Assembly (NCBI GenBank): GCA_963802415.1
Contig: CAWDIH010000001.1
Span: 1,426,001 to 1,490,000, forward strand
Direction of reading: 5' to 3'
DNA: 64,000 nt
Source of the DNA: DATAES01 sp963802415
GTDB taxonomy: Bacteria; Actinomycetota; Acidimicrobiia; Acidimicrobiales; JACDCH01
Positions 1 to 8,847 of the stretch are shown here, piece by piece. The position numbers were made by a program, and so were the translations under genes. A model generated the notes under the pieces. The model made no database searches. It was given only the letters and a program-made list of their open reading frames with translations, and was not told where the DNA came from. Every line of letters begins with the position of its first letter. Positions within the stretch are counted from its first letter, which is position 1.

Positions 1-2110
1 CGTGGTTGGCGGCCACGTCGGAAGAGGCGCCCACGCTTCTGGTGCTCGACGATCTGCACTGGGCGACGAAGCCGACGCTGCTGTTGTTGCGTCACGTGCT
101 CCGGAGCGACGTCGCGCTGTCTTTGCTCGTAGTCGGCACCTATCGGGACACCGACCTCGACAGGTCGCATCCGCTCGCCGAGGTGCTGGCTGACCTGCGA
201 CGGGCGCCCGGAGTGCAGCACGTCCAGTTGAGAGGACTGACCGGTGACGAGGTCGCGACCTTTCTGGCGTCGGCCGCAGGCCACGAGCTGGAGGAGGCTG
301 GACTGGGCCTCGCACGCACGTTGCACGCCGAGACCGAAGGCAATCCGTTCTTCCTGGAAGAGGTGCTCGCGCATCTGATGGAGACCCAGGTGCTCTTCAT
401 CGGCGACGACGGTCGTTGGACGAGCAACGTGAGCGCCGTCGACGACCTAGGCATCCCCGAGGGCGTGCGCGAGGTCGTCGGCCGCCGCTTGTCCCGCCTC
501 TCGGACGCGTGCAACCACGTGCTCGGAATGGCCGCCGTGCTGGGACCCGAGTTCGAGGTGTCAGCGGTCGGCGCCATGGCTGGTGATGACGTCATCGACG
601 TGCTCGAAGAAGCAGCCCGCGCAGGGCTCATCGCCGAGCGTGCGGCCTCGTCCGCTTCGTATGCGTTCACGCACGCCCTCGTACGTCAGACGCTGCTCGA
701 GGAGCTCAGCCTTCCTCGCAAGCAGCAGTACCACCTCCGCGCCGCGGAGGTGCTCGCTGCAGCCCGCGCGACCGCGGCTCGGCCCCGTGGCGCTGCATTA
801 TCGCCAGGCCGGGGCCGCAGCGGACCCCGGTGTGGCGGTGGCGGCGTCGCTCGCAGCTGCAGATGCTGCCGCGCCGCCAACTTGCCTGGGAGGAGGCCAG
901 CGATCACTGGGAAGGTGCGCTCGAACTTCTCGACCTGCAAGGTGGTGACCCCGCTGTGCAGGCCAAGCTCTACGAGCTTCTCGGCGACGCCATGTACGCG
1001 ACCGGTCGCGACTGGGAGCGCGGACTCGACCAACTCGAACGGGCCATCGGCATCCACGAGCAGCGCGGAGACTTGTACGCCGCCGCCAAGGTTCGCTCCC
1101 GCATCGGACGGAACTGAGGGTCTCGCGGCCGCAGAACGTGCGCTTGCAATTGGCGAAGGCCTCGGCGACGACGTCGTCAAGGCGAACGCCAAGCTCTTGC
1201 AGGGCTGGCACCTGGCGTACAGCGGTCGAATGATCGACGGCCTTGCCGCAGTGAGAGAAGGGCACGCACAGGCCGTACGGCTCGGGCAGCCGATCCTCAC
1301 CTTCCTCGGCACCATCACGATGAACGGCATCCTGTCCGCGCTCCACGACCCGGCCAGCGCGCTGATCTCGATCGACCAGGAGTTGGAGTCTGGCCGGCTC
1401 GACGGCGCACCGGGGTTGATCGCCGCGCTCACGTCGGCTCGGACCGCCGACCTCGCTCGATTGGGTCGCCTCGACGAGGTACGAGGAGCTCATGGGCGCG
1501 GGATCTTCGGCGATCCGGCCATCCTCACCGCGCTCGGCCGGTGGGACGACGCGCTCGTGACTGCACGCGATCAACTCGAAACCGCCTCCCGAATCCACGA
1601 CGTCGGTGGCATCGGAGCCGCGCGGTGGACCGTGTCGGAGCTGTTGCGATTCCGAGGTGACGCGGCTGCGGCCGTCGCCTCCCAGACACCGCACCTGGAC
1701 GCGCGCGAGGGGACGAACGCATTCAAACCCATCTACACGCTTGCAGGTCTGGTTCGCTGCGCTCGCCGAGGTCGGCGACCATGGCGCGGCGACGCGCCGG
1801 GCGCGGCAGCTCTCGGTCGCAGCCACCGCCGTCGATGAACCGCGGCGGAATGCAGGCATACATACACATCGCCCTCGGCGCCGTTGCGGACACGACTGTC
1901 GAGGCGGAAGCGCAGCTGTCGCGCGCGATCGACGTCGCGCGCCAGTACAGCCTTCCGTTCGTCGAAGCCAACGCACTCGACACCTGGGCATGGCGCCTTT
2001 CGGATCCCGCCCGCCTCGACGCCGCGGGCACCGTGCTCGAGCGCATAGGAGCGCAACGAGACTGGATCACCTGGCTCGCAGCGCGCCGCGCCGTCGTGAC
2101 CGCGTGCTGA
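1..2110 (+). pseudogene. STAND/AAA-type ATPase regulator with TPR-like C-terminus (5'-truncated, several frameshifts)
   Basis: The gene enters from the left edge, so the P-loop is missing. The first piece shows a Walker B-like stretch (LLVLDDLHWA), then GTYRDTD and the EGNPFFLEEV motif typical of the AAA ATPases of LuxR/adenylate-cyclase-type (MalT-like) regulators. The rest is helical TPR-like sequence. Reading continues only by changing frame near positions 775, 830, 1117, 1745 and 1830; each piece keeps the family character up to a stop at 2108-2110. No C-terminal LuxR helix-turn-helix is seen. Such proteins sense a signal through TPRs and act as regulators, but no partner is visible. The frameshifts are probably sequence errors. 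Confidence 0.7.
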
Positions 2111-2412
2111 CCGACCAGACCCGGCTCTGCTGTTCCGCCCTCATGTGGCCTCATCCGACGCGGTGGCAATCGCCGGGGGGACGACAGCCGTCGTCGAGCT
2201 GCTCCGGTCGCAACAGATCTGTCTCACTTTCGGGAGGGCCGGCGGGCGAATAGTCCGGCATACCCCGGAATGCGCTCTGGACGGTTCTCCGCTGCTGGTG
2301 GGAGGCTGAACCTGCGGGGAGGGCGGACAGATTGTGCAGCATTCCTCCTCTCGGACAGGGCGGGTCTTCACATGGTGGCGGCGCGCCGTACCCCCCAGAT
2401 CAGGAGGAAGAC
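2111..2412. other. Intergenic region
   Basis: About 300 bases without a convincing gene. The only clear signal is a strong ribosome binding site (AGGAGG, 2402-2407) five bases before the ATG at 2413, so the promoter of that gene presumably lies here. Confidence 0.5.
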
Positions 2413-3048
2413 ATGTATTTGTTCACTCGTTCGGCGCGCCTCGGCCCCGGCAATCCAGTCGAGCAGGCCGCCTGGGCCGTCCGCATGACTGAGAAGGTGA
2501 ATGAGATCAGCGAGGTCGAAGTAGCACTTTGGTCGCGTGTGTTCTCGCCCGGGCTCGGAACCATGGCGTGGACAGCTTCCGTGGAGGAGCTTGCCACGCT
2601 CGAGGCCGTCGAGACGAAGCTGTTGGCCGACTCGAGTTACCTCGACCTCGTCGAACAGGGCGCCAAGTACAACTCGGGTCAGGCGACAGACGATTCGTTG
2701 CTGCAACTGGTCCATGCCGATCCGGATGCTGGCAACGGGCAACCGCAGTACGCGTCGGTGGTCGACGCCGTCATGACGCCGGGCAGCTCGGTGAAAGGCA
2801 TCGAAGCGGGCGTCGAGATCGCACAGGCGGCGAAGAAGATCACGGGACGACCGACTTCTTTTGCGCTCGCATCGACAGGTGCGTACGGCGGCGTCGCATG
2901 GATCAGTCTGTACGACTCGATCGAGCAACTGCAGAAGGCCGAGCAGGACATCAGCGCGAACGCCGGCTTCGCGACACAGGTCGACAAGCTCGGTCCGTTG
3001 TTCCAACCGAGCACGACGACGCAAAGCATGTACCGCAGGCTCGGCTGA
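2413..3048 (+). CDS. Hypothetical protein with two similar halves (dimeric alpha/beta-barrel-like)
   Basis: The protein has 211 residues, no signal peptide and no membrane segment. The start is fixed by AGGAGG at 2402-2407. Two halves of about 100 residues look alike: each begins with a strand-like stretch, has a helix of about 20 residues, a strand with G-A/W-S (TMAWTAS, GVAWISL), and a helix rich in E and K. This is the shape of NIPSNAP/EthD-like ferredoxin folds that often bind small molecules, but I recognise no family. It is transcribed alone and convergent with the anti-sigma factor gene. Function unknown. Confidence 0.65.
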   Translation: MYLFTRSARLGPGNPVEQAAWAVRMTEKVNEISEVEVALWSRVFSPGLGTMAWTASVEELATLEAVETKLLADSSYLDLVEQGAKYNSGQATDDSLLQLVHADPDAGNGQPQYASVVDAVMTPGSSVKGIEAGVEIAQAAKKITGRPTSFALASTGAYGGVAWISLYDSIEQLQKAEQDISANAGFATQVDKLGPLFQPSTTTQSMYRRLG

Positions 3049-3093
3049 CGCTGCTGGCACAGGGTGACCGTCGACCCCCCCTAGAACCGGATC

Positions 3094-3116
3094 GTGGCCT
3101 CGGCCATCGAGGTCAC
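3094..3116 (+). terminator. Candidate stem-loop terminator
   Basis: Arms GTGGCCTCG (3094-3102) and CGAGGTCAC (3108-3116) pair with one G-T wobble around a 5-base loop and are followed by GAAAA. It lies between the convergent genes ending at 3048 and 3155. There is no U-tract, so efficiency is uncertain. Confidence 0.4.
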
Positions 3117-3154
3117 GAAAACGGCCCGTGGACGGCGGCGGGTGAACGACGCCG

Positions 3155-3847
3155 CTAGGCCAGGGGCGCGGCCAGCACCGTCGTCTCGTTGGGATCGGTG
3201 ATCCAGATCCTGACGGCTCTGTCGCGAGGTAGAGCGGTACTGCTGTCGATCGCCGCCCTTCCGTCGTGGCCGGCGACAAAAGTGCCGGCTGGGCTCCGCG
3301 TCCCCGAGGCGTCTGCGAGCCAGAGGGCATACACCGTTCCTTCGTCGAGTCCGCCAACGTCGAGGTCAACGGCCATGCCGAACGGCTGCGGACGGAGCAC
3401 AGCGGTCGCAGACGCCCCCGGGGCGGTGTCCCGGGCCGCCAGCGCCACCTGCTCGGGGCGGGTACCAGGACTCGATTGACTCAGCCCGACGATGGCGACG
3501 ACGGCGAGGACAACTGCCGCAGCCAGGACCGCCAGCGAGATGGAACGGGCGCGCCGGCGCCGGGGTTCCAGCTGTCGAACCGTCGAGTCCTCCGTTCGGG
3601 CCTGTTCGATCGCGTGCGTGACACGGGCGCTCAGGCCGGTGGGGGGCACGTCGAACCGCGCGACCGTGTCGAGGTCGACATCAGAAGTGTGCAGGCGTGA
3701 CGCCACCGAGCTGAGCTCCCGGACCTCTCCCGCGCACCCGGCACACGACAGGGTGTGGGCTTCGAACTCGGCCTTGCGCTCGTCGGACAACTTGCCCATG
3801 AGCGCGTCGACGATGTCGTCATGCCGGTTTGGGCACGCGTCAGTCAT
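3155..3847 (-). CDS. Zinc-binding anti-sigma factor (RskA-like, membrane anchored)
   Basis: The protein holds the adjacent ECF sigma factor inactive at the membrane until a signal releases it. The 230 residues begin with a ZAS-type zinc finger (H31-x3-C35-x2-C38). A basic linker and one membrane helix follow at about residues 102-122, then an extracytoplasmic RskA-like C-terminal domain with the VYALWLAD and F-x-A-G-H motifs. The ATG at 3847 overlaps the sigma factor stop by eight bases (ATGACTGA), so the two are translationally coupled and made at a fixed ratio. The longer reading frame back to 3952 is rejected because it runs into sigma region 4. Confidence 0.9.
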   Translation of the reverse strand: MTDACPNRHDDIVDALMGKLSDERKAEFEAHTLSCAGCAGEVRELSSVASRLHTSDVDLDTVARFDVPPTGLSARVTHAIEQARTEDSTVRQLEPRRRRARSISLAVLAAAVVLAVVAIVGLSQSSPGTRPEQVALAARDTAPGASATAVLRPQPFGMAVDLDVGGLDEGTVYALWLADASGTRSPAGTFVAGHDGRAAIDSSTALPRDRAVRIWITDPNETTVLAAPLA

Positions 3848-4364
3848 CGCTCCAACCAATCGCTTCAAGGGACTTGCGCAAGCTGCGCAAGCCATAGAAC
3901 ACCCTGCTCTTGACGGTGCCAACCGGAACGCCCAGATCGGCGGCGACCGCATCCTGAGGGCGGTCGAGGATCACGACCTCGACGAGCACCTGCCGGTGCT
4001 CGGGACCCACCTGGCGCAGCGCCTCTTCGAGCGCCGCGGATTGCACCAACTTGTCGATGGCATCGACACCGGCGCCCGTCTCCGGAGAGGCGGCAACAGC
4101 ACCATCGGGCAGTGCCGGACGGATCTTGCGGGCCCTGCTCATGTCGATGACGATGTTGCGGCAGATGGCGAACAGCCACGCTTGGAGCGGAGCCCGGACT
4201 TCGTCGAATCGATCAGCCCCCCGCCAGGCCCGGACGAAGGTCTCCTGCACCGCTTCCTCAGCGAGGCCTCGGTCGCCCAACGACCGGGAAGCGAAACGAA
4301 GCAAGGCACCGCCGAAGTCTCGGTATGCCGCATCAATTGCTTCGGTGCTTCGCAGATCCGTCAC
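3840..4364 (-). CDS. ECF-subfamily RNA polymerase sigma factor
   Basis: A group 4 sigma factor of 174 residues. Region 2 carries AVQETFVRAWR and the helix WLFAICRNIVID. Region 4 carries the helix-turn-helix PVGTVKSRVFYGLRSLRK. The GTG at 4364 is chosen because it gives the usual ECF length; an ATG at 4493 would add 43 residues of low-quality arginine-rich sequence. The next gene on the same strand is its anti-sigma factor, overlapping by eight bases, and a secreted lipoprotein gene lies just upstream. This sigma/anti-sigma/lipoprotein trio is common in actinobacteria. The signal is unknown. Confidence 0.9.
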   Translation of the reverse strand: MTDLRSTEAIDAAYRDFGGALLRFASRSLGDRGLAEEAVQETFVRAWRGADRFDEVRAPLQAWLFAICRNIVIDMSRARKIRPALPDGAVAASPETGAGVDAIDKLVQSAALEEALRQVGPEHRQVLVEVVILDRPQDAVAADLGVPVGTVKSRVFYGLRSLRKSLEAIGWSDD

Positions 4365-4513
4365 GTCACCGTGCTGTTCAGCAGCGACACTCAGTCGGCG
4401 TACGTGTCGATCGTTGTGCCGGGCCGTTGCGGGCCCGGCACTCCGGATGTTCCCGCGAGGAGCACTACAACGAGCGCGGCAGGTCGTTGTCACACTCCAT
4501 CGGTGTGTCCGTA

Positions 4514-5035
4514 CTAGTAACCGGGGCCGGACGGCGAGGTCGGTTGGACCGCCGCCGTGGTGATCGGCTTGCCGTCAACCCCTGCGACGTGCCAGGTGCC
4601 CCCAACGCCCTGGCCGTTCGTGTCTCCGGCAGCGGAGTCGCCGATGTATGTGTAGAGCGGCCAGTTGTTGTACGTGAGCTGCATCTGACCGTCCGTACGG
4701 ACGATCTGGCCCAGCTTGGCTGCGTCCACCCCGGACCCGACCGTCTTTCCACTCGACGCAGGCACGATCGGCCACGCCTTGACGCATTGGCCGGTGCACG
4801 ACGACTGAGGCTTGATCGGCTTGTCGTTGTCGAAGAAGTACAGCGTCATGCCGGTCCCGTCGGTGAGGATGGTGCCGAACTCACCATTCGCGGCGGATGA
4901 GACGGCGGTGGCGTCGGAGCGGCCTGAGTTGGTCGGGGCCGCAGTCTTGGCTGCGCTGCTCCCGCAGGCGGCAGCGAGGAGCACCAGCGCAAGCAACAAA
5001 GCCGAGCGCGACTTGGTAGTGAGTCGGGTGAGCAT
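4514..5035 (-). CDS. Secreted lipoprotein with two COG4315/Lipoprotein_15 repeats
   Basis: The protein has 173 residues. The N-terminus is a lipoprotein signal peptide (KSRSALLLALVLLAAAC, acylated Cys at about residue 24). A Ser/Ala/Thr-rich linker follows. Then come two copies of the secreted repeat of unknown function: one has GTGMTLYFFDND with CTGQCVKAWP, the other has MQLTYNNWPLYTYIGD with GVGGTWHVAG. The ATG at 5035 follows GGGAAG. The longer frame to 5203 is rejected because it would bury the signal peptide. The gene lies upstream of the sigma/anti-sigma pair and is probably part of its regulon (inference). Confidence 0.85.
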   Translation of the reverse strand: MLTRLTTKSRSALLLALVLLAAACGSSAAKTAAPTNSGRSDATAVSSAANGEFGTILTDGTGMTLYFFDNDKPIKPQSSCTGQCVKAWPIVPASSGKTVGSGVDAAKLGQIVRTDGQMQLTYNNWPLYTYIGDSAAGDTNGQGVGGTWHVAGVDGKPITTAAVQPTSPSGPGY

Positions 5036-5416
5036 GGGATCTTCCCTTCGGTGAGTTCCAGCCTGATCGGAACCACCTCGGGTGCGGGCCGTTCCACCAG
5101 TGACTACGACCACGAGGTCGTGACGGTTCACGTGAACGTCGAGAGCGGTCGCCACCCGATTGCCGGCTCGCCCCGCACGTACTGCAGGGGTGCTCGGACA
5201 CAACGGCGGGAGCCGCCGCTGTCGTGCAGCATCCGTCGGAGGATCGCTGCGCTTTCAGCCGATCGCTTCGAGGGAGCCGTGGCCGGCTAGCCGGACACGG
5301 AAACGGTCATGCGCTCGTTCTACTCGCGCTGCTCGACGAGCGCGTGGCCCTCGGCGTTGGGCAGACAGCCGGAATTGACAGCGGAGGCGGAACGACCCGC
5401 CATCTAAAAACTGGGG
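5036..5416. other. Intergenic region upstream of the lipoprotein gene
   Basis: About 380 bases without a convincing gene. The region must hold the leftward promoter of the lipoprotein gene. Two adjacent perfect palindromes lie at 5111-5122 and 5126-5137. Nothing else was recognised up to the end of lsr2. Confidence 0.5.
5111..5137. promoter_or_regulatory. Two adjacent palindromes, candidate operator
   Basis: CACGA-GG-TCGTG (5111-5122) is followed four bases later by the perfect 12-base palindrome GTTCACGTGAAC (5126-5137). They lie 76-102 bases upstream of the lipoprotein start at 5035, a reasonable place for a regulator. Which protein binds is unknown. Confidence 0.35.
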
Positions 5417-5774
5417 CTAACGAGTCGCGCTGTAGTCGTCGATGATCGAGCCTGGAATCCGGCCGCGGTCGCCCACTGTGTAACCGTTCGCGCGTGCCCA
5501 CTCACGGACCGTCGTGGTGTCAAGGGCCTTCCGTGCACGGCGTGCTTTTCGAGTCCGAGATGACTTCTTCGCCGGACGCCGCTTGGAGGACGACGCACGG
5601 CTCTTGCGTTGTTGCCGGACCCGACGCGCTCGACGAAGTGAGTTCGTCGAGGTGCTGTTGGCAGACATCGAGCTCATACTTGGTGTTGCCATCGAGAATG
5701 GTGAGGGTGGAAACGGCGTCGGTGCCGTCGCCGTGCAGGTCACATGTGAGTACGACGCGGGTTGTCTTTGCCAT
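5417..5774 (-). CDS. lsr2: Lsr2-family nucleoid-associated protein (frameshifted)
   Basis: Lsr2 is an actinobacterial H-NS-like protein that bridges AT-rich DNA and silences genes. The N-terminal dimerisation part (MAKTTRVVLTCDLHG, TKYELDVC) reads from 5774. The basic linker and C-terminal DNA-binding part (REWARANGYTVGDRGRIP, ending at 5417) read in another frame. The RGR AT-hook-like motif and the terminal I-I-D-D-Y stretch match the family. One indel near 5640 separates the halves. Joined, the protein is about 119 residues, the usual length. It is divergent from the HATPase gene, with an AT-richer gap and a GTGAA/TTCAC inverted repeat between them. Confidence 0.85.
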
Positions 5775-5816
5775 GCGGACGAGTATGCAGCCCGGCGAAC
5801 GACGGATTCCATTCGC

Positions 5817-5829
5817 GTGAACAATTCAC
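5817..5829. promoter_or_regulatory. Inverted repeat in the lsr2 upstream region
   Basis: Perfect arms GTGAA and TTCAC are separated by CAA. The repeat lies about 45 bases upstream of the lsr2 start, in the AT-richest part of the local sequence. It could be an operator for lsr2 or for the divergent gene. Single small palindrome, low certainty. Confidence 0.3.
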
Positions 5830-5950
5830 ACTTCTGTGCGGTCCATATTTGCTCTCCATACGGTGCCGGGCGTTTGACTACATATACGGTGGTGAGACGC
5901 TCGGGCGTTGCGTCATCGCCGCGGCGGTGGCCGCGTGCTCAACTGGACTC

Positions 5951-6850
5951 GTGGGGAACCAGGAGGCTCTGGGCGAGAGTCATCACCATCTACTGGCCGG
6001 CGGTCCCGAGAGCAGCCGTGAGGTTCGGCGCACCGTGTCTGAAGTGTTGAGGATGTGGGGATGCGACGGGCTGGTGGAGGACGCGGTCCTCGCCGCTGCG
6101 GAACTCGCGTCGAATGCGATCCTGCACGCTGGTGGCGACTTCGAACTCGTCGTGCGGCCGCTGCAGGAGGGCGCGCGCATCGAGATCATCGACCGACGTC
6201 CGGACCTTGTGCCCACCGCGGTGCCTGTCGCCGGGAACGCGCCAGCGCCGAGGTCGGAGAGCACGATCGGCCGCGGCCTGCAGATCGTCGCCATCCTGGC
6301 CAGTCGCTGGGGATACACGACCAGCGCATCGTCGAAGTCCGTGTGGATAGAGGTCACGGAACCGCTGTCGACGGAACCAACCGAACCGATCGTGGTCGAA
6401 GGGCATCACGAATCCACGGACCCTGCCGCACGCATGTTTCACTTCGAATCGATACCGGTTCGTGCCGCCGTCAGCAGCGGCGTCCACGTCGAGGAACTGA
6501 TTCGCGAGATCCAGCTCGCCAGCCGGACCGCGGCAATCGACGAAGCGGAGTCGGCCGCGGTCCGCGAGCTCCTCGATCTCAGTGCTTCCGCTCGTTTGCA
6601 CGGACGGCACGCCGCGTTCACCGCCGCCGCGAAGGGCCAGCCCCGGTTCAGCATCGACGTGCGGATGTCGCCTGAAGCGATCGTGGCGTTCGGCGAGCTG
6701 AACGCGATGCTGGCTGAGGCGTCGAGTCGAATAGGAGTGGCTGCCGTCCGGCTGCCGAGCGAGGTCATCGAGTTCCGGGGCTGGTTCGTCGAGGAGCTCG
6801 CACGTCAGGCGTCGGGTCAGCCGCCGGCGCCCTGTCCACTTCCCGATTGA
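5951..6850 (+). CDS. HATPase_c_2 (RsbW-like) protein with extra C-terminal domain
   Basis: The protein has 299 residues from GTG 5951. Residues 15-140 form a GHKL ATPase fold like the anti-sigma kinases RsbW/SpoIIAB: N-box ELASNAILHAGG (E51, N55), D81 in EIIDRR, and G-box IGRGLQIV. The following 150 residues are not part of RsbW. They contain an acidic helical stretch (HVEELIREIQLASRTAAID) and end in EFRGWFVEELARQ followed by a Pro-rich tail, which I do not recognise as a named domain. No ribosome binding site precedes GTG 5951, so it may be leaderless or start elsewhere. It probably regulates a sigma factor by partner switching. No STAS partner lies nearby. Confidence 0.7.
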   Translation: MGNQEALGESHHHLLAGGPESSREVRRTVSEVLRMWGCDGLVEDAVLAAAELASNAILHAGGDFELVVRPLQEGARIEIIDRRPDLVPTAVPVAGNAPAPRSESTIGRGLQIVAILASRWGYTTSASSKSVWIEVTEPLSTEPTEPIVVEGHHESTDPAARMFHFESIPVRAAVSSGVHVEELIREIQLASRTAAIDEAESAAVRELLDLSASARLHGRHAAFTAAAKGQPRFSIDVRMSPEAIVAFGELNAMLAEASSRIGVAAVRLPSEVIEFRGWFVEELARQASGQPPAPCPLPD

Positions 6851-6851
6851 C

Positions 6852-7758
6852 GTGGACACGCGCGCCGCGTTCCAGCGCGATGGTTTCGTGATCGTCCCGT
6901 GCCACGTGCGGGAGGGCGAACTCGCACCCGCCATTCGTGCGCTGCATGGCGAGTTCCCCACCGCGGACGAGTTCCACGACAACGTGACCCCGGAACGCAA
7001 CGCGCGGTTCCGCGACGAGTTCAACGGCATCACGAACTTCCCGTTCGCCAGCGTCGAGCTCAGTCTTCTCGCCGTCCACGACCGGATCGTTCGTCTCGCC
7101 GAAGAACTCCTGCAGACTCCAGGGCTGCGCGTCTACTCGATCGAGGCTTGGGCCAAGTACACGGGCGCCGCGAACTACGACCAGCCTCATCACCGCGACT
7201 ACCTCAACCACACACTGCTCGTGCCTTCCCGCGGCCCGGCGAGCCAGGTCGAGATGTTCCTCTACCTCACCGACGTCACGCCGGAGCTCGGGCCACCGAG
7301 CTTGGTGCCGGCGCATTTGGCATCTGCTCTGCCTGCATTGCCGAACTGGTATCCGCGCGCGGCTGGCCATCGCGACGACGAACACCCGGAGTGGGTCTCA
7401 CGGCAAGGACGTCCTGACCTCTACGAGCACGAGGTGCGAGCGGACGGTCCGGCCGGAACCGTTGTCGCATACCGCATCGAGACGTTCCATCGCGGCACTG
7501 AGCTCACCGCGGCGCGCGGGGCGCGGTTCACCATCCATGTCAGCTTCCGAGCCGCCGATTGCGACTGGATCATGCGGCGGGCCTGGACCGACACCGCGAA
7601 CACCGAAGCGTGGGACCACTTCGTCGCGCTGCGCCACACCCCGCCAGCTCGAGCTCTTCGGCTTCCCGCCACCAGGCCATGAATTCTGGACGGACCAAGC
7701 CCTGGAGGATCTGGCACTGCGGTACCCCGGCATCGACATCCGAAGGTGGCGCTCGTAG
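6852..7758 (+). CDS. Phytanoyl-CoA dioxygenase (PhyH) family protein (3' frameshift)
   Basis: A non-haem Fe(II)/2-oxoglutarate dioxygenase that hydroxylates a small substrate. The metal-binding triad is visible: H114-R-D116 (HHRDY) and the distal H213 (TFHRG), with R225 (GARFTIHV) as the likely 2-oxoglutarate anchor. The GTG start at 6852 is one base after the stop of the HATPase gene, suggesting co-transcription. The frame closes at 7682, but downstream of an indel near 7640 another frame continues sensibly (LELFGFPPPGHEFWTDQAL) to 7758, giving about 300 residues. The substrate cannot be told from sequence. Confidence 0.8.
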
Positions 7759-7781
7759 CCGGAGCATGCAGGCTGTGTGTC

Positions 7782-8318
7782 GTGGAACACAGGTGCACCA
7801 TTCGTCCCGAAGGGGCCCGGGACCATGACGCGATAGCCGCGGTCGTCGCGGCTGCATTCGGTTCGGCGCGCGAGGCGGATCTGGTCGATGCGATCCGCTC
7901 GTCGCCCGAGTACATCGCGGAGCTCGCGCTCGTTGCCGAAACTGACGGCGAAGTCGTCGGACACGTCATGGTGAGTTACACGGCGCTCGACGACGGCCGT
8001 TCGTTTCATCAGATCTTCCAGCTCGCGCCACTGGCCGTGGATCCAGCACGTCAGGGGCAGGGGATCGGCTCGTCGCTCGTGAACGACGTGATCGCGGCCG
8101 CGAAGTCATTCGGCGCGCCTTTCGTCGTCCTCGAGGGTGATCCTCGTTACTACCGACGGTTCGGCTTCGAGCCGGCGGCCCGCCATGGAATCTCGCTCGA
8201 TCTTCCCGAGTGGGCTGCGCCCGAGGCGGCGCAGGTCATCGTGCTCCGTGACTACGACCCCGCATTGCGCGGTCGGGTCGTCTACCCCCCGGCATTCGAC
8301 GAGGTGACGGAAAGGTAG
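7782..8318 (+). CDS. GNAT-family N-acetyltransferase (YhbS-like)
   Basis: The protein has 178 residues from GTG 7782. The acetyl-CoA loop is QGQGIGSSLV, preceded by the strand LAPLAVDP and followed by FVVLEGDPRYYRRFGFEPA, the YhbS/COG3153 pattern. It transfers an acetyl group to an amine; the acceptor is unknown. It lies 23 bases after the PhyH gene and five bases before a second GNAT gene, so the group is probably one transcript. Confidence 0.85.
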   Translation: MEHRCTIRPEGARDHDAIAAVVAAAFGSAREADLVDAIRSSPEYIAELALVAETDGEVVGHVMVSYTALDDGRSFHQIFQLAPLAVDPARQGQGIGSSLVNDVIAAAKSFGAPFVVLEGDPRYYRRFGFEPAARHGISLDLPEWAAPEAAQVIVLRDYDPALRGRVVYPPAFDEVTER

Positions 8319-8322
8319 ACGC

Positions 8323-8826
8323 ATGCGTGCAAGTGTCCATCCAATGGACGCGCACATCCGGCCCTACCGACCGCAGGACGAAGAGGCAGTGGTGGAGCTG
8401 TCGTTGCGAGCATGGGCGCCGGTCTTCGAGTCGATGGAACAGATCCTCGGACTGGAGCTGTCGGTGCGGATGCACGGCGACTGGCGAGACCATCAGGCCG
8501 GCGCGGTTCGTGACACGCTCGCGAACGGCGTCGCGACCGTGTGGGTCTCAGAAGTCGGTGGCGACGTCGTGGGGTTCGTCGCCGCGGCGCTCGACCGTGA
8601 GCCGGCGATGGGGGAGATCTGGATGCTCGCTGTCGATCCGGAGGAGCAGGAGCGGGGGGTCGGTACCGCGCTCACGAATCACGCCACCGAGTGGCTCCGC
8701 GAGTCCGGCATGAAGGTGGCGATGGTCGAGACCGGCGGGGACCCAGGACACGCGCCCGCGCGTCGCGTCTACGACAAGGCCTCGTACACGTTGTTGCCAG
8801 TAGCGCGCTACTTCAAGGCGCTCTGA
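8323..8826 (+). CDS. GNAT-family N-acetyltransferase
   Basis: The protein has 167 residues. Motif A (EEQERGVGTALTNHA) follows the strand EIWMLAVDP. Conserved C-terminal features include ARRVYDKASYTLLPVARYFK. The ATG at 8323 has AAAGG seven bases upstream; ATG 8344 is an alternative. It follows another GNAT gene after four bases. It resembles small-molecule acetyltransferases rather than ribosomal-protein ones, but the acceptor is not predictable. Confidence 0.85.
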   Translation: MRASVHPMDAHIRPYRPQDEEAVVELSLRAWAPVFESMEQILGLELSVRMHGDWRDHQAGAVRDTLANGVATVWVSEVGGDVVGFVAAALDREPAMGEIWMLAVDPEEQERGVGTALTNHATEWLRESGMKVAMVETGGDPGHAPARRVYDKASYTLLPVARYFKAL

Positions 8827-8847
8827 CCGCGTCGCGCGTACTCACGT

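Noticed and set aside
3492..4517. A 341-residue forward frame across the sigma/anti-sigma genes
   Set aside because: Low-complexity composition and no family features; the reverse strand has two well-supported genes.
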